Numbered from the stretch's first letter, positions 28,847-37,507 are shown. The stretch is 64,000 nucleotides of DNA from Bacteroidia bacterium (GCA_022760475.1 JALEFZ010000040.1:48452-112451); one strand, 5' to 3'. Notes: generated by a model not told the origin, from the letters alone. A program made the numbers and translations.

Positions 28847-30073
28847 TTATTTCTTGTATTTCTTCATTTCCCACCTGGCTACCAGCCCCCTGTGTACCTC
28901 ATCAGGTCCATCTGCAAGGCGCAATACCCTTGCGTAGCTATACATCGCAGCCAATGGCGTATCATTGCTCAAGCCCATCCCTCCAAACATTTGCATCGCC
29001 TGATCTATGACCCGACAAGCCACATTAGGAGCAACTACCTTGATTTGTGAAACTTCTGAAATGGCCGCCAAATTCCCTTGGGTATCAATCAAATGAGCTG
29101 CCTGCATGGTAAGTAGACGTGCCATATTGATGTCCATTCTGGCATCGGCAACTATATTTTGATTGGCATTCAGGTAAATGATTGGTTTTCCAAAGGCAAT
29201 TCGCTCAAGTCCTCTTTCAATCATCAATTTAAGTGCCCTTTCAGCAGTCCCGATCAATCGCATACAATGATGTATTCTTCCAGGTCCTAGCCTACCCTGA
29301 GCGATTTCAAACCCCTTACCGATCCCTGCAATAACAGCAGACTTGGGCAGTTCAACATTATTGAAAGAAACTTCCCCATGGCCAAACGGAGGATCATAGG
29401 CATTGAAAACCGGAAGCATTCGCTCAATCTTTACGCCTGGAGTATCGAGAGGAACCAAAACCATAGAGTGTCTTCGATGACGAGGACCCTCAGGATCAGA
29501 CAAGCCCATAAAAATCACAACCTTACAATTGGGGTGTCCAAGGCCTGTACTCCACCATTTGCGGCCATTCAGAATGACCTTGTCGCCTCGCTCTTCAATG
29601 CTTGCGGCCATATTGGTAGCATCAGAGGAAGCGACATCGGGTTCAGTCATGCAAAAGGCCGAGCGGATTTCTCCTTCCAGAAGTGGGCTTAGCCATGTAT
29701 CCTTTTGCTCCTGAGAACCATATTTCCAGAGAACTTCCATATTCCCTGTATCTGGTGCGTTGCAATTAAATACCTCTGGAGCGATCAAGGAATGACCTGT
29801 TTCTTCAGCAACAGCAGCATATTCCAAATTAGAAAGCCCACTGTCCAAATCAGGAAGGAATAAATTCCACAGAGCACGAGACTTTGCATCTTCCTTTAGT
29901 TGTATGATTTCAGGCTCTGACTCCCAATTCGTCCAGTCTGCCCCAGTGATGGCCTGCTTAGCCAGAATCTTTTCCTCCAAAGGAATAATTCTTTCCTGCA
30001 CAAACTCCCTTACTTCTTTTAAAATTTTTTTACCCCTTTCAGAAAAGGAAAACATATCGTTGGCTGAATGCAT
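28847..30073 (-). CDS. Acyl-CoA dehydrogenase of the ACAD10/11-like group
   Basis: A 408-aa FAD flavoenzyme of the acyl-CoA dehydrogenase fold. FCMTEPDVASSDATNM is the FAD/substrate loop, followed by GRKWWSTGLGHPNCKVVIFMG, GFEIAQGRLGPGRIHHCMR and QMFGGMGLSND. The C-terminal active-site segment reads LADGPDEVH. Here D388 occupies the place of the catalytic Glu of medium-chain enzymes (YEGT motif), as in the ACAD10/11-type branch. It is the first gene of the ACAD-APH-SDR set. A second in-frame ATG at 30055 is a possible start. Role by family: alpha,beta-dehydrogenation of an acyl-CoA, possibly of a 4-phosphoacyl-CoA. An inverted repeat lies 35 bp upstream. Confidence 0.92.
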   Translation of the reverse strand: MHSANDMFSFSERGKKILKEVREFVQERIIPLEEKILAKQAITGADWTNWESEPEIIQLKEDAKSRALWNLFLPDLDSGLSNLEYAAVAEETGHSLIAPEVFNCNAPDTGNMEVLWKYGSQEQKDTWLSPLLEGEIRSAFCMTEPDVASSDATNMAASIEERGDKVILNGRKWWSTGLGHPNCKVVIFMGLSDPEGPRHRRHSMVLVPLDTPGVKIERMLPVFNAYDPPFGHGEVSFNNVELPKSAVIAGIGKGFEIAQGRLGPGRIHHCMRLIGTAERALKLMIERGLERIAFGKPIIYLNANQNIVADARMDINMARLLTMQAAHLIDTQGNLAAISEVSQIKVVAPNVACRVIDQAMQMFGGMGLSNDTPLAAMYSYARVLRLADGPDEVHRGLVARWEMKKYKK

Positions 30074-30486
30074 GTAATTCGATTTGAGTGAGTAGTAGAT
30101 TATTCCCCATGATAAAAAATAGTATGCATACCGAGCAAATTTTTTATCATGAAAGAAAAAATTGAAGATTTGGTCAATTTATTTTTACTAAAAACGCAAA
30201 GGAGGACGTTTGAAAAAATATGCTCTAAAATTGGCCCCTTATTTGTTCAACCCAACTTGGATTATTTCAAAAGAGAATATTTCGATTACTTCATCTTAAT
30301 AGTCCCTGAACTATAAAACAAGCTGAACTTAGACAAATTGATTTTTGCAAAAATCCTTACTAATTGGAATTTCTGAAAATATCTACTTATTTGACTTTAG
30401 GTATTTTCTATTTCCTAAATTGATTTTTAAACCTCCACTATAAACTGGCTACAGATGAAATAAGACACACATTTAGCTTCCTCGAA
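30074..30486. promoter_or_regulatory. Divergent promoter region of the ACAD cluster and the beta-helix gene
   Basis: About 410 AT-rich bases without a gene. The side next to the ACAD start holds the inverted repeat described separately. The rest (30152-30486) shows no convincing structure or RNA gene. Confidence 0.5.
30108..30151. promoter_or_regulatory. 13-bp inverted repeat with an inner 10-bp palindrome, possible operator
   Basis: Arms CATGATAAAAAAT and ATTTTTTATCATG are perfect reverse complements separated by 18 bp. Inside is a second perfect palindrome, GTATGCATAC (30122-30131), not concentric with the outer one. It lies 35 bp upstream of the ACAD start, where it could be an operator or a leader hairpin for the three-gene set. 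Confidence 0.55.
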
Positions 30487-31539
30487 ATGAAACTATTTTT
30501 CCCCAAAATAATTGCCTTTCTCTTTCTCCTACCCAATATGGCCTTGGCCAACTTAGTTACCAATCTTGCAGACCATGGTAATGGCTCCCTAAGATGGGCA
30601 ATTCAAAATGCCAAAGAAGGAGAAGAAATAAATTTTTCACAGGATATAACTGGAAGAACAATTGTGCTCAACAGCCCAATAACAGTTACCCAAAAAATCC
30701 TGACTATCAAAGGACCTAACAGGCAAATCATTATTTCAGCTCCTTTCAGCTCAGTTTTTAAGCATATCCGATCGGCTCAATTTTCCATCGAGGGCATATC
30801 GTTTAGAGACGCTGTATCAATCCTCAATTTCAAATCCTCAGGTGAACTTCTGATTCAAAATTGTAGTTTCAGAAACATCGAAAGCTGTTTCCCGGAAGTT
30901 GATGGTTCTATTCGGATCAATAATTCTTCTTTTTACAAAAACAATAATCTGATTTTATTAGCAGGCAAAGAGGTCTTTATTTCAGCATCCAATATCGAAT
31001 TCAATAGGGGAACACTCTTGAAATCTGTGGGATTGAACAAGTTGGTCCTGGAGGACACACATTTTGCCTCAAATCGAGCTCCAAATGGCAATGGACTATT
31101 TCAATTAGAAGTCCCTGAGAATAGTAGAATCTATTACAGCATAAAAGGCTGTGAATTCAAGGAAAATGAAACCATAAACTCTGCCCTCTTCAACTTCAAA
31201 ATTTTAGGGGCGAAAGGGCATCGTGTAGACCTATCTGATAATTATTTCTACCACAACAAAGGAAAAATCATATTTACGATCCTTGATGGCAATGCCGAAC
31301 TTATTTTAAATGAAAGACTTAACAAAGAAAGTGTTAAGCCATGTGAGGACCATGCCCACCACACAAAAAACAATGGTCAAATGACCTACCTGGGGAATAT
31401 GGAGTTTCCAAAGTTTTGCGAAGGGGTCTGCATCCTCTGTAAATCATCTAATTCAAGATTCAGGCATCCAATCGGTGAAAAAAATCAAGCTGAAGGCCAT
31501 CATGAAGACTGCTGTCTAACCAAGATCAAGGTGTTCTAA
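30487..31539 (+). CDS. Secreted beta-helix-like protein with Cys/His-rich C terminus
   Basis: A 350-aa protein with signal peptide MKLFFPKIIAFLFLLPNMALA. The mature start, NLVTNLADHGNGSLRWAIQNA then EEINFSQDITGRTIVLNSPI, is the opening seen in right-handed parallel beta-helix proteins of the choice-of-anchor Q/CSLREA type. Helical rungs rich in N/S/F continue to about aa 270. The last 70 residues differ: CEDHAHH, FCEGVCILCKSS and GHHEDCCLTK give a cluster of Cys and His that could bind metal or form disulfides. No T9SS sorting domain or lipobox is seen. Role unknown; surface or periplasmic location by signal peptide. Confidence 0.7.
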   Translation: MKLFFPKIIAFLFLLPNMALANLVTNLADHGNGSLRWAIQNAKEGEEINFSQDITGRTIVLNSPITVTQKILTIKGPNRQIIISAPFSSVFKHIRSAQFSIEGISFRDAVSILNFKSSGELLIQNCSFRNIESCFPEVDGSIRINNSSFYKNNNLILLAGKEVFISASNIEFNRGTLLKSVGLNKLVLEDTHFASNRAPNGNGLFQLEVPENSRIYYSIKGCEFKENETINSALFNFKILGAKGHRVDLSDNYFYHNKGKIIFTILDGNAELILNERLNKESVKPCEDHAHHTKNNGQMTYLGNMEFPKFCEGVCILCKSSNSRFRHPIGEKNQAEGHHEDCCLTKIKVF

Positions 31540-31718
31540 CATTTCAAATCCCATTCTTTTTTGCAAAAAATCCAAAAGGCTATTTTTCCTTTGACAAATA
31601 ACCTCAAATTTCAGGACACAAATCCCTGACATACTGATATTTAGCAAAACATAGCTGTTGTAAATCCATTACTCAAAACGGTACTTTGGGGCAAGTTTAA
31701 TTTAGCCTTTACAGCACA

Positions 31719-32825
31719 ATGAAGATTTTCTCAAAAAGAAACTGGATTCAATTTTGGACACTCTGTCTGTTACAACTAACCATGGTTTTACCCACGATGA
31801 AAGCTCAGGAGATTATTCATGAGGTATTCCCAACCCAAGACCTTTTTCGATCCCATGCCTTCCAATTCAATCTTGAAAATGACCTATTCGCAGGCCTAAG
31901 GCTAAACGATGACCGCAACTATACCATGGGACTAAGCTTTTCATATTCAAAGCCCGAATTCAATGAATATGGCTACTTCAAGTTTCAACAAAACCTGATG
32001 AGACACCTTTGGGCTTTTGGTAATGGCAAGACCGTCCAGGATGCCGATAAAGAACTAAAACTATTAAGCTCAGGAATAAGCCTTAGCAATAAATCCTTTA
32101 CCCCCGAGGATCTAGGGAATACTGAACCCGTTTTCTCAGACCGTCCCTACGCAAACATTACCCTGGTCTCTTCTACAGTTAGGTTCTATGATTCCAAAAA
32201 ATCAAGGGTTCATCAACTTAGTCTTTCGGTAGGCGCACTTGGGACTCCATTGGCAAAATGGGTTCAAATCAGCTTTCACGAGATTCATCGTTTTTTTTAT
32301 GCTCCATCCCAGGTAGTCGTACCCAGGGGCTGGGACAACCAGATCTCAAATCCAGGTGAACCGAGCATTCAAATTCACTATAGCCGAGAGAGATATTGGA
32401 GGAAGTCAAGGTGGTACCTCAACGAAAAAAAGGTCTTTGTAGATTTGCGCGAAAATATGGATGCCTACCTGGGCTATCAAACTCAATTCAGCTATGCCAT
32501 GACAGCCAGAATTGGCTGGAAGGGAGGCCCAATAGGGACTGAACGAGAAAGACGATGGTTTGCCTACGCAAGGCTGAGACCTCAATTCATTGCTTATGAT
32601 GCCCTCCTACAAGGCCAATTCAGGCCATCGGCTTATACCCTACCCGCATCCGAAATCAATCGCTTTGTCCTGGAAACTTCAACTGGTTTTGGTGTATCAT
32701 GGCCCGTAGGCCAAAACAGAATTTATACCATGTATGGCTTCTATGTCAAGTCCGCAGAAGCTGATTTTACGGATTCCCCGCCCATGCATTATTGGGGAAG
32801 GCTACAACTGATATATACCTGGTAG
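31719..32825 (+). CDS. LpxR-family (DUF2219) outer-membrane protein, probable lipid A deacylase
   Basis: A 368-aa outer-membrane beta-barrel protein with signal peptide ending at MKAQ. FNLENDLFAGLRLNDDRNYTMG contains the Asn-Asp pair and the Thr that match the LpxR active site. SDRPYANITL and the His of VQISFHEIHRF followed by PRGWDNQISNPGEP match later LpxR motifs. It ends in an aromatic strand (LQLIYTW), typical of barrel insertion. LpxR in Salmonella and Helicobacter removes the 3'-acyloxyacyl group of lipid A, and a similar role is likely but not certain. It is monocistronic. Confidence 0.8.
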   Translation: MKIFSKRNWIQFWTLCLLQLTMVLPTMKAQEIIHEVFPTQDLFRSHAFQFNLENDLFAGLRLNDDRNYTMGLSFSYSKPEFNEYGYFKFQQNLMRHLWAFGNGKTVQDADKELKLLSSGISLSNKSFTPEDLGNTEPVFSDRPYANITLVSSTVRFYDSKKSRVHQLSLSVGALGTPLAKWVQISFHEIHRFFYAPSQVVVPRGWDNQISNPGEPSIQIHYSRERYWRKSRWYLNEKKVFVDLRENMDAYLGYQTQFSYAMTARIGWKGGPIGTERERRWFAYARLRPQFIAYDALLQGQFRPSAYTLPASEINRFVLETSTGFGVSWPVGQNRIYTMYGFYVKSAEADFTDSPPMHYWGRLQLIYTW

Positions 32826-32883
32826 AGGATATTCCATACCCTACAGGATTTCATTAAAATGACAAAAGGATAGTAAAAATAAT

Positions 32884-32908
32884 AAAGGCCCGGAAGAACC
32901 GGGCCTTT
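32884..32908. terminator. Terminator of the initiator tRNA gene (and of the LpxR-like gene)
   Basis: A perfect 10-bp stem AAAGGCCCGG/CCGGGCCTTT with a 5-nt loop. On the minus strand it follows the tRNA after four bases and runs into TTATTATTTTTA. It can also stop plus-strand transcription from the LpxR-like gene. Confidence 0.85.
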
Positions 32909-32912
32909 CGTG

Positions 32913-32985
<73 letters not shown>

Positions 32986-33051
32986 ATATATTTTTAAAGG
33001 ATAATAATTATCTTTTTTATCTTGGGGAGTGCATAGTTAAGGCTTTCCTTT

Positions 33052-33059
33052 TACATTTG
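33052..33059 (+). promoter_or_regulatory. Candidate -7 element of the era-der operon
   Basis: TACATTTG followed by C is an exact match to the Bacteroidota -7 consensus TAnnTTTG, 22 bp before the era ATG. No good TTTG is found at the expected -33 distance. Confidence 0.4.
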
Positions 33060-33081
33060 CAAAAATATCCTAAAAAAGTTT

Positions 33082-33975
33082 ATGGAATTAGAAGGATTTG
33101 AAGGGCATAAATCTGGCTTCGTCAGTATCATTGGCAAACCCAATGCGGGTAAATCAACCCTGTTGAACAAAATTCTGGGGCACAAGCTGAGCATAGCGAC
33201 TCCCAAGGCGCAAACAACCCGCCATAGAATTTTTGGTATCGATAGCGGAGAAGATTATCAAGTTGTGTTTTCAGACACTCCCGGGCTTATTAGGCCTAAA
33301 TACAAGCTTCATCATCGCATGATGGACTTCATAGGTAATTCCCTGGAAGATGCCGACCTGATTGTTTTGCTGATTGCAGTGAATGAAACCTTCCCAGAAG
33401 AAGACCTGCTTGGCCTAGCGGCAAAGACTCACATCCCTAAAATACTCGTAATCAACAAAATAGATGCAGTTAAGGAGTCAAAGGTGTTCAAAAGAATGGA
33501 AGAATTGAAAGAAAAGGTCGAATTTGTAGAAGCAGTTCCTATATCTGCATTGAATGGAACCAATGTAGATCTTCTCAAGGAATTGATCATCAAATACCTC
33601 CCCGACGGTCCTCCTTATTTTGACAAAGAACAAATCTCAGACCGACCAGAACGATTCTTTATCGGAGAAATCATTCGAGAAAAACTTTTCCTTCTTCTTC
33701 AACAGGAGATCCCCTATTCTACTGAGGTTGAGATCGATAATTTTGAAGAAGAAGAAAACCTAATCCGAATTGAAGCAACCATTCACACCGAGAGAAACAC
33801 TCAAAAGGGGATGATAATTGGGAAAGGGGGACAAATGTTGAAAAAAATAGGTACCCTAGCCAGGAAGGATATTGAAGAATTTCTCGGAAAAAAAGTATTT
33901 TTGAAGCTTTATGTGAAAATTTCTGCCGGTTGGAAAAACAACAACCAATACCTAAAAGGCTTTGGCTACCAGTAG
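33082..33975 (+). CDS. era: GTPase Era
   Basis: The 297-aa Ras-like GTPase binds the 3' end of 16S rRNA and helps mature the 30S subunit. The G1 loop GKPNAGKST, DTPG (G3) and NKID (G4) are present in the first 170 residues. The C-terminal KH domain has GMIIGKGGQMLKKIG. Normal family length. It is followed after 22 bp by der on the same strand, so both ribosome-assembly GTPases are probably one operon. Confidence 0.97.
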   Translation: MELEGFEGHKSGFVSIIGKPNAGKSTLLNKILGHKLSIATPKAQTTRHRIFGIDSGEDYQVVFSDTPGLIRPKYKLHHRMMDFIGNSLEDADLIVLLIAVNETFPEEDLLGLAAKTHIPKILVINKIDAVKESKVFKRMEELKEKVEFVEAVPISALNGTNVDLLKELIIKYLPDGPPYFDKEQISDRPERFFIGEIIREKLFLLLQQEIPYSTEVEIDNFEEEENLIRIEATIHTERNTQKGMIIGKGGQMLKKIGTLARKDIEEFLGKKVFLKLYVKISAGWKNNNQYLKGFGYQ

Positions 33976-33997
33976 AAACAACTGAAAATCAATAATA

Positions 33998-35305
33998 ATG
34001 ACGGGAATAGTCGCGATAGTAGGTAGACCCAATGTTGGCAAATCAACCCTTTTCAATAGACTCATTGAAGAGAGACAGGCCATTGTGGATGATATGAGTG
34101 GGGTTACCAGGGATAGGAATTATGGCCAAGCCCAATGGAATGGCAGGGCATTTAATGTGATCGATACGGGGGGCTATGTGCCCAACTCTGACGATATCTT
34201 TGAGAAAGCCATCAGGGAACAAGTTCACATCGCTATGGAAGAGGCCGATGTCCTCATTTTTATGGTGGATGTACAAACTGGTGTTACACCTTTGGATCGT
34301 TCCTTCGCCAATATGGTTCGCCAGCAGCCTCACAAAGTCATCCTTGCGGCCAATAAGGTCGACTCTACCAACCAAAGAGACGACGTCTATGAATTTTATG
34401 AGTTGGGCTTAGGAGACCTTTTCGGGATATCTGCCATCACAGGAGGTGGAACAGGAGACCTTTTGGACGCTGTAGTTGAGGCATTACCCGATGATGTACA
34501 AGAAAATGACAAGGATGATATACCTAAATTTGCCATCGTAGGACGTCCCAATGTGGGCAAGTCATCTATGGTTAATGCATTGGTCGGCAAAAATATCAAC
34601 ATAGTTACCCCCATTGCAGGTACTACCAGGGATTCCATCGATACCAGATTCAAAGCCTTTGGCAATGACATCCTGCTCATAGATACCGCAGGTCTTCGCA
34701 AAAGAAGTAAAGTTCAGGAAAATATCGAATTCTACTCTACGCTTCGTACAGTAAGAGCAGTCGAAAACAGCCATGTGGTTATCCTATTAATCGATGCAAC
34801 CCTAGGTATTGAGGCCCAGGATATGTTCATTTTTGGCATGGCCCAAAAAAATAAGAAGGGGATAGTGATGGTAGTCAATAAATGGGATCTTGTTGAAAAG
34901 GATACGCACACCTCTATCGAGTTTGAGAAGGTCATTCGTAAAAAAACTGCCCCCTTCAATGATATCCCAATAGTATTTACCTCGGCCATTACCAAGCAAC
35001 GCCTACTCAAGACCCTTGAAATTGCTCAAGGAGTCTATGAAAACCTCCAAAGAAAGATTTCTACCTCAGTCCTAAATGAAGTTATGCTCAAAGCTATCGA
35101 GCGCCATCACCCTCCAACTCATAGAGGAATGATCGTCCGAATCAAATATGTGACACAGGTTCCAGGTAAAAATCCAACTTTCCTTTTCTTCACAAACCAC
35201 CCCCAGCATATCAAGGAATCATATAAACGTTACCTGGAAAATAAGCTTAGAGAACATTTCGATTTTTCTGGAGTTCCCTTAAATCTATTTTTCAGGAAAA
35301 AGTAA
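33998..35305 (+). CDS. der: GTPase Der (EngA)
   Basis: A 435-aa tandem GTPase needed for 50S subunit assembly. Two G domains are visible: GRPNVGKSTLFN near the start with DTGG, and GRPNVGKSSMVN near aa 180 with DTAGLRKRSK and NKWD. The C-terminal KH-like domain includes RHHPPTHRGMIVRIKYVTQ. Complete and of normal length. Second gene of the era-der pair. Confidence 0.97.
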   Translation: MTGIVAIVGRPNVGKSTLFNRLIEERQAIVDDMSGVTRDRNYGQAQWNGRAFNVIDTGGYVPNSDDIFEKAIREQVHIAMEEADVLIFMVDVQTGVTPLDRSFANMVRQQPHKVILAANKVDSTNQRDDVYEFYELGLGDLFGISAITGGGTGDLLDAVVEALPDDVQENDKDDIPKFAIVGRPNVGKSSMVNALVGKNINIVTPIAGTTRDSIDTRFKAFGNDILLIDTAGLRKRSKVQENIEFYSTLRTVRAVENSHVVILLIDATLGIEAQDMFIFGMAQKNKKGIVMVVNKWDLVEKDTHTSIEFEKVIRKKTAPFNDIPIVFTSAITKQRLLKTLEIAQGVYENLQRKISTSVLNEVMLKAIERHHPPTHRGMIVRIKYVTQVPGKNPTFLFFTNHPQHIKESYKRYLENKLREHFDFSGVPLNLFFRKK

Positions 35306-35527
35306 ATCTATTTCGATATAAGCAACTAATCGAATTCCGTTCTTTCCTTTTTTACCAATGTTAACTAAATGTAAACTTTTTTTAAGCTAGACAATATTTC
35401 GAAAACTTTACTATTTAGGCTACGTAAATCAAGTATATGTAAAAAATTGTCATCCATTCGACACATTTTACAATATTTTTCGAATTCCCTACAGCATAAG
35501 ACCTAACTAATTATGAAAAATAGTTTT

Positions 35528-35552
35528 TGGGTTATTACCCATTAATTTTTTT
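35528..35552 (+). terminator. Weak hairpin with T-tract downstream of der
   Basis: The 5-bp stem TGGGT/ACCCA with loop TATT is followed by TTAATTTTTTT. The stem is short, so termination is uncertain; it overlaps a 10-codon mini-ORF. Confidence 0.35.
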
Positions 35553-35643
35553 CCTACACTCACATTTAAGATCCTTGAAACGGGTATTTTCGAAAATACC
35601 TCTGGTAAGATATTTATAAAAATCACAAAGCAACACAACCATG

Positions 35644-35672
35644 GGTGGCCTACGGGCTGCCTTTTTATTTTC
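35644..35672 (+). terminator. Intrinsic terminator with TACG tetraloop upstream of the ABC gene
   Basis: The 7-bp stem GGTGGCC/GGCTGCC (two G-U pairs) is closed by the stable TACG tetraloop and followed by TTTTTATTTT. It lies 340 bp beyond der and 60 bp before the ABC gene, so it ends either a long der 3' UTR or a separate short transcript. Confidence 0.65.
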
Positions 35673-35732
35673 TTTTAAATAGATACAGCTGTAAGAATTC
35701 ATAGATTGGGACGACATACATTGAAAAACTAC

Positions 35733-36380
35733 ATGTCCCTCCTTAGACTGACCCACTTCATCAAAAAATATGACTCCAGGGAAATCCTGAATATTCCTGA
35801 ATTAGTAATTCCAGAAGGCCTTCATCTACTCCTGGGTCCTAATGGATCCGGGAAATCAACCTTCATGAAAATTCTCTCAGGGCTAATTCCATTTCAAGGA
35901 AATGCCATTTTTTCTGATGAAATCCATCTTGGGAAAGACCATCAAAAACAAAGGTTATACATAAATTACTCTGAGTCAGAGCCCCTATTCCCACCCTACC
36001 TCAATGGGTCATATCTGGTGGAGATGTTTACCAAACTAAAAAAGACCGATTCAGAGGTGCTGGAACACCTCAAAATGGAACTGGGAATCCTTGACTTCCT
36101 GGATCAAAAAATTTCCTCTTATTCTTCGGGTATGAAGAAAAAGTTGGCCCTACTGATCGCTTTTGTAGGCCAACCCAAACTCATCCTTCTTGACGAACCC
36201 TTCAATGCCTTGGATATACATGCCAAAAGGGGAACTGAAAGACTCATAAGAGAGTGGACACAGAAGGGCTGTAGTTTCATCATTTCTACACATGTGCACA
36301 CCAGTTTACCAGACTTGCCCTTTACCACAGTCATGCAAATCGAAAAGCAAACCATCACATTTACAAATCAAGAGTCATGA
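35733..36380 (+). CDS. ABC transporter ATP-binding protein
   Basis: A 215-aa ATPase subunit. Walker A is LLGPNGSGKSTFMK, the signature is YSSGMKKKLAL (ABC-2/GldA-like variant), Walker B is LILLDEPFNALD, and the switch His is in ISTHVHTS. An in-frame TTG at 35706 would add nine residues; ATG at 35733 is preferred. Its stop overlaps the start of the next gene by four bases (ATGA), so it is translationally coupled to the membrane subunit. Substrate unknown. Confidence 0.9.
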   Translation: MSLLRLTHFIKKYDSREILNIPELVIPEGLHLLLGPNGSGKSTFMKILSGLIPFQGNAIFSDEIHLGKDHQKQRLYINYSESEPLFPPYLNGSYLVEMFTKLKKTDSEVLEHLKMELGILDFLDQKISSYSSGMKKKLALLIAFVGQPKLILLDEPFNALDIHAKRGTERLIREWTQKGCSFIISTHVHTSLPDLPFTTVMQIEKQTITFTNQES

Positions 36381-37462
36381 AAAAAACGATTGATGTGATA
36401 TGGTACAAGGGATTCTATAGAAAGAATTACTTGCTCTTTTTTATCCTGATTTTCATTTTCGGCTTTTTTGCCCGTCCCCCTCACCTCTTTTTCAGCCATT
36501 ACTTTATTCATCCCATGCTTGAAAACCTTCAATTCCTGGGAGGGACACTGGCGATTTTCGGAATCTACTGGTTCAAGGGCATTTTAGATAGCGTTAAGAT
36601 CATTTCAAAGCCAGAGAACAGGCTTATTTACCAACTGAATATCTTGCCAAGCCATCGGCTCATTTGGGCGATTACAAGGCAATTGCTCTTTGTGCTTGCC
36701 CCAGTAGTTGGGTATATGTTGTTGATTGTCGCATATGCGATCGGAAAGACTCCTTTCCTTGCCGTGGCTTTGAGTCTAGGACTGCTAATCCTTTTGGGCG
36801 CCTCAGTTTGCTTGATGCTTTACTTCTTCAGGCACCCAAGAGAAAAGGTCTGGAAAAAAGGCTGGCAAAGTTTTTTGGGTGATCGATTTAAAAGAAGTAT
36901 GACCTACATCAGCCTCCTCAGCCTCAGTCATCATAATCCTCGCCTATTGATCTCCCTGAAGGCCGTAAGCATGCTGCTGTTGTTCTCACTTGGTTTTGCT
37001 CAATCATGGCCAATAAAGGCCACCTACCTATGTATCTGGTCTATCCTTTGCCTTCAGGCTGTTGTGTTCTTCAAACTCCGTCAAAATGAAGATGGAGAAA
37101 TCTTTCTAATGCGCAACCTTCCCATTAGCAGGTTCAAAAGATGGCTGGCTTACGTTGGGCTATGTGCCTTGCTGGTATTGCCCGAAGTTCTGCTGTGGCT
37201 AATTCAGGGTAGTCAAAGGGTATTTATTTTCGATTTGTTTTTTACCTATCTCGGCATAGGTATGCTGAGTATTTCCATATTGCATCATAAGGCACTGGAA
37301 TTGGCAACATTTGTGAGTCATCTCCTTGGGCTATTTTTACTTGGCTTTATCGCAATACTATTCGGCCTCCCACTAATATTGCTTGCCATGGGATGTCTGG
37401 CCTTTTCATGGTGGATATTCTGGGAGGAGTACTACCAATGGAATGGTTGGCTTAAAGAATAA
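36377..37462 (+). CDS. ABC transporter membrane subunit (polytopic)
   Basis: A 361-aa protein with about ten hydrophobic segments, from LLFFILIFIFGFFA at the N terminus to PLILLAMGCLAFSWWIFW near the C terminus. It carries no ATPase motifs. It overlaps the upstream ATPase gene by four bases and is the obvious permease partner, probably an exporter. No specific family motif was recognised, so the cargo cannot be named. Confidence 0.78.
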   Translation: MKKTIDVIWYKGFYRKNYLLFFILIFIFGFFARPPHLFFSHYFIHPMLENLQFLGGTLAIFGIYWFKGILDSVKIISKPENRLIYQLNILPSHRLIWAITRQLLFVLAPVVGYMLLIVAYAIGKTPFLAVALSLGLLILLGASVCLMLYFFRHPREKVWKKGWQSFLGDRFKRSMTYISLLSLSHHNPRLLISLKAVSMLLLFSLGFAQSWPIKATYLCIWSILCLQAVVFFKLRQNEDGEIFLMRNLPISRFKRWLAYVGLCALLVLPEVLLWLIQGSQRVFIFDLFFTYLGIGMLSISILHHKALELATFVSHLLGLFLLGFIAILFGLPLILLAMGCLAFSWWIFWEEYYQWNGWLKE

Positions 37463-37492
37463 AAAAGGCCACCCATGGGTGGCCTTCTTCTT
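37463..37492. terminator. Bidirectional terminator between permease and DUF2853 genes
   Basis: A perfect 22-bp palindrome (37465-37486, arms AAGGCCACCCA/TGGGTGGCCTT) is preceded by A-tract and followed by CTTCTT. It can serve both convergent genes. Confidence 0.85.
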
Positions 37493-37507
37493 AATCGTAG
37501 GTCAAGC

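Larger units (their letters stand above)
35306..35732 (+). other. Intergenic region with two hairpin/T-tract structures and an 18-bp palindrome
   Basis: About 430 AT-rich bases between der and the ABC transporter gene. From left to right it holds a 10-codon mini-ORF at 35513-35545 (MKNSFWVITH) that overlaps a TGGGT/ACCCA hairpin and a T-tract, then the perfect palindrome GGTATTTTCGAAAATACC at 35583-35600, then a strong terminator at 35644. Short RNAs or a leader are possible. A longer minus-strand reading frame across this area has no gene-like features. Confidence 0.45.

Noticed and set aside
28511..29050. 179-aa plus-strand frame across the junction of the APH and ACAD genes
   Set aside because: It overlaps two well-supported minus-strand genes and has no family features.
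35535..35756. 73-aa minus-strand frame between der and the ABC gene
   Set aside because: It runs through the terminator and palindrome region and into the ABC gene start, and its composition is not protein-like.
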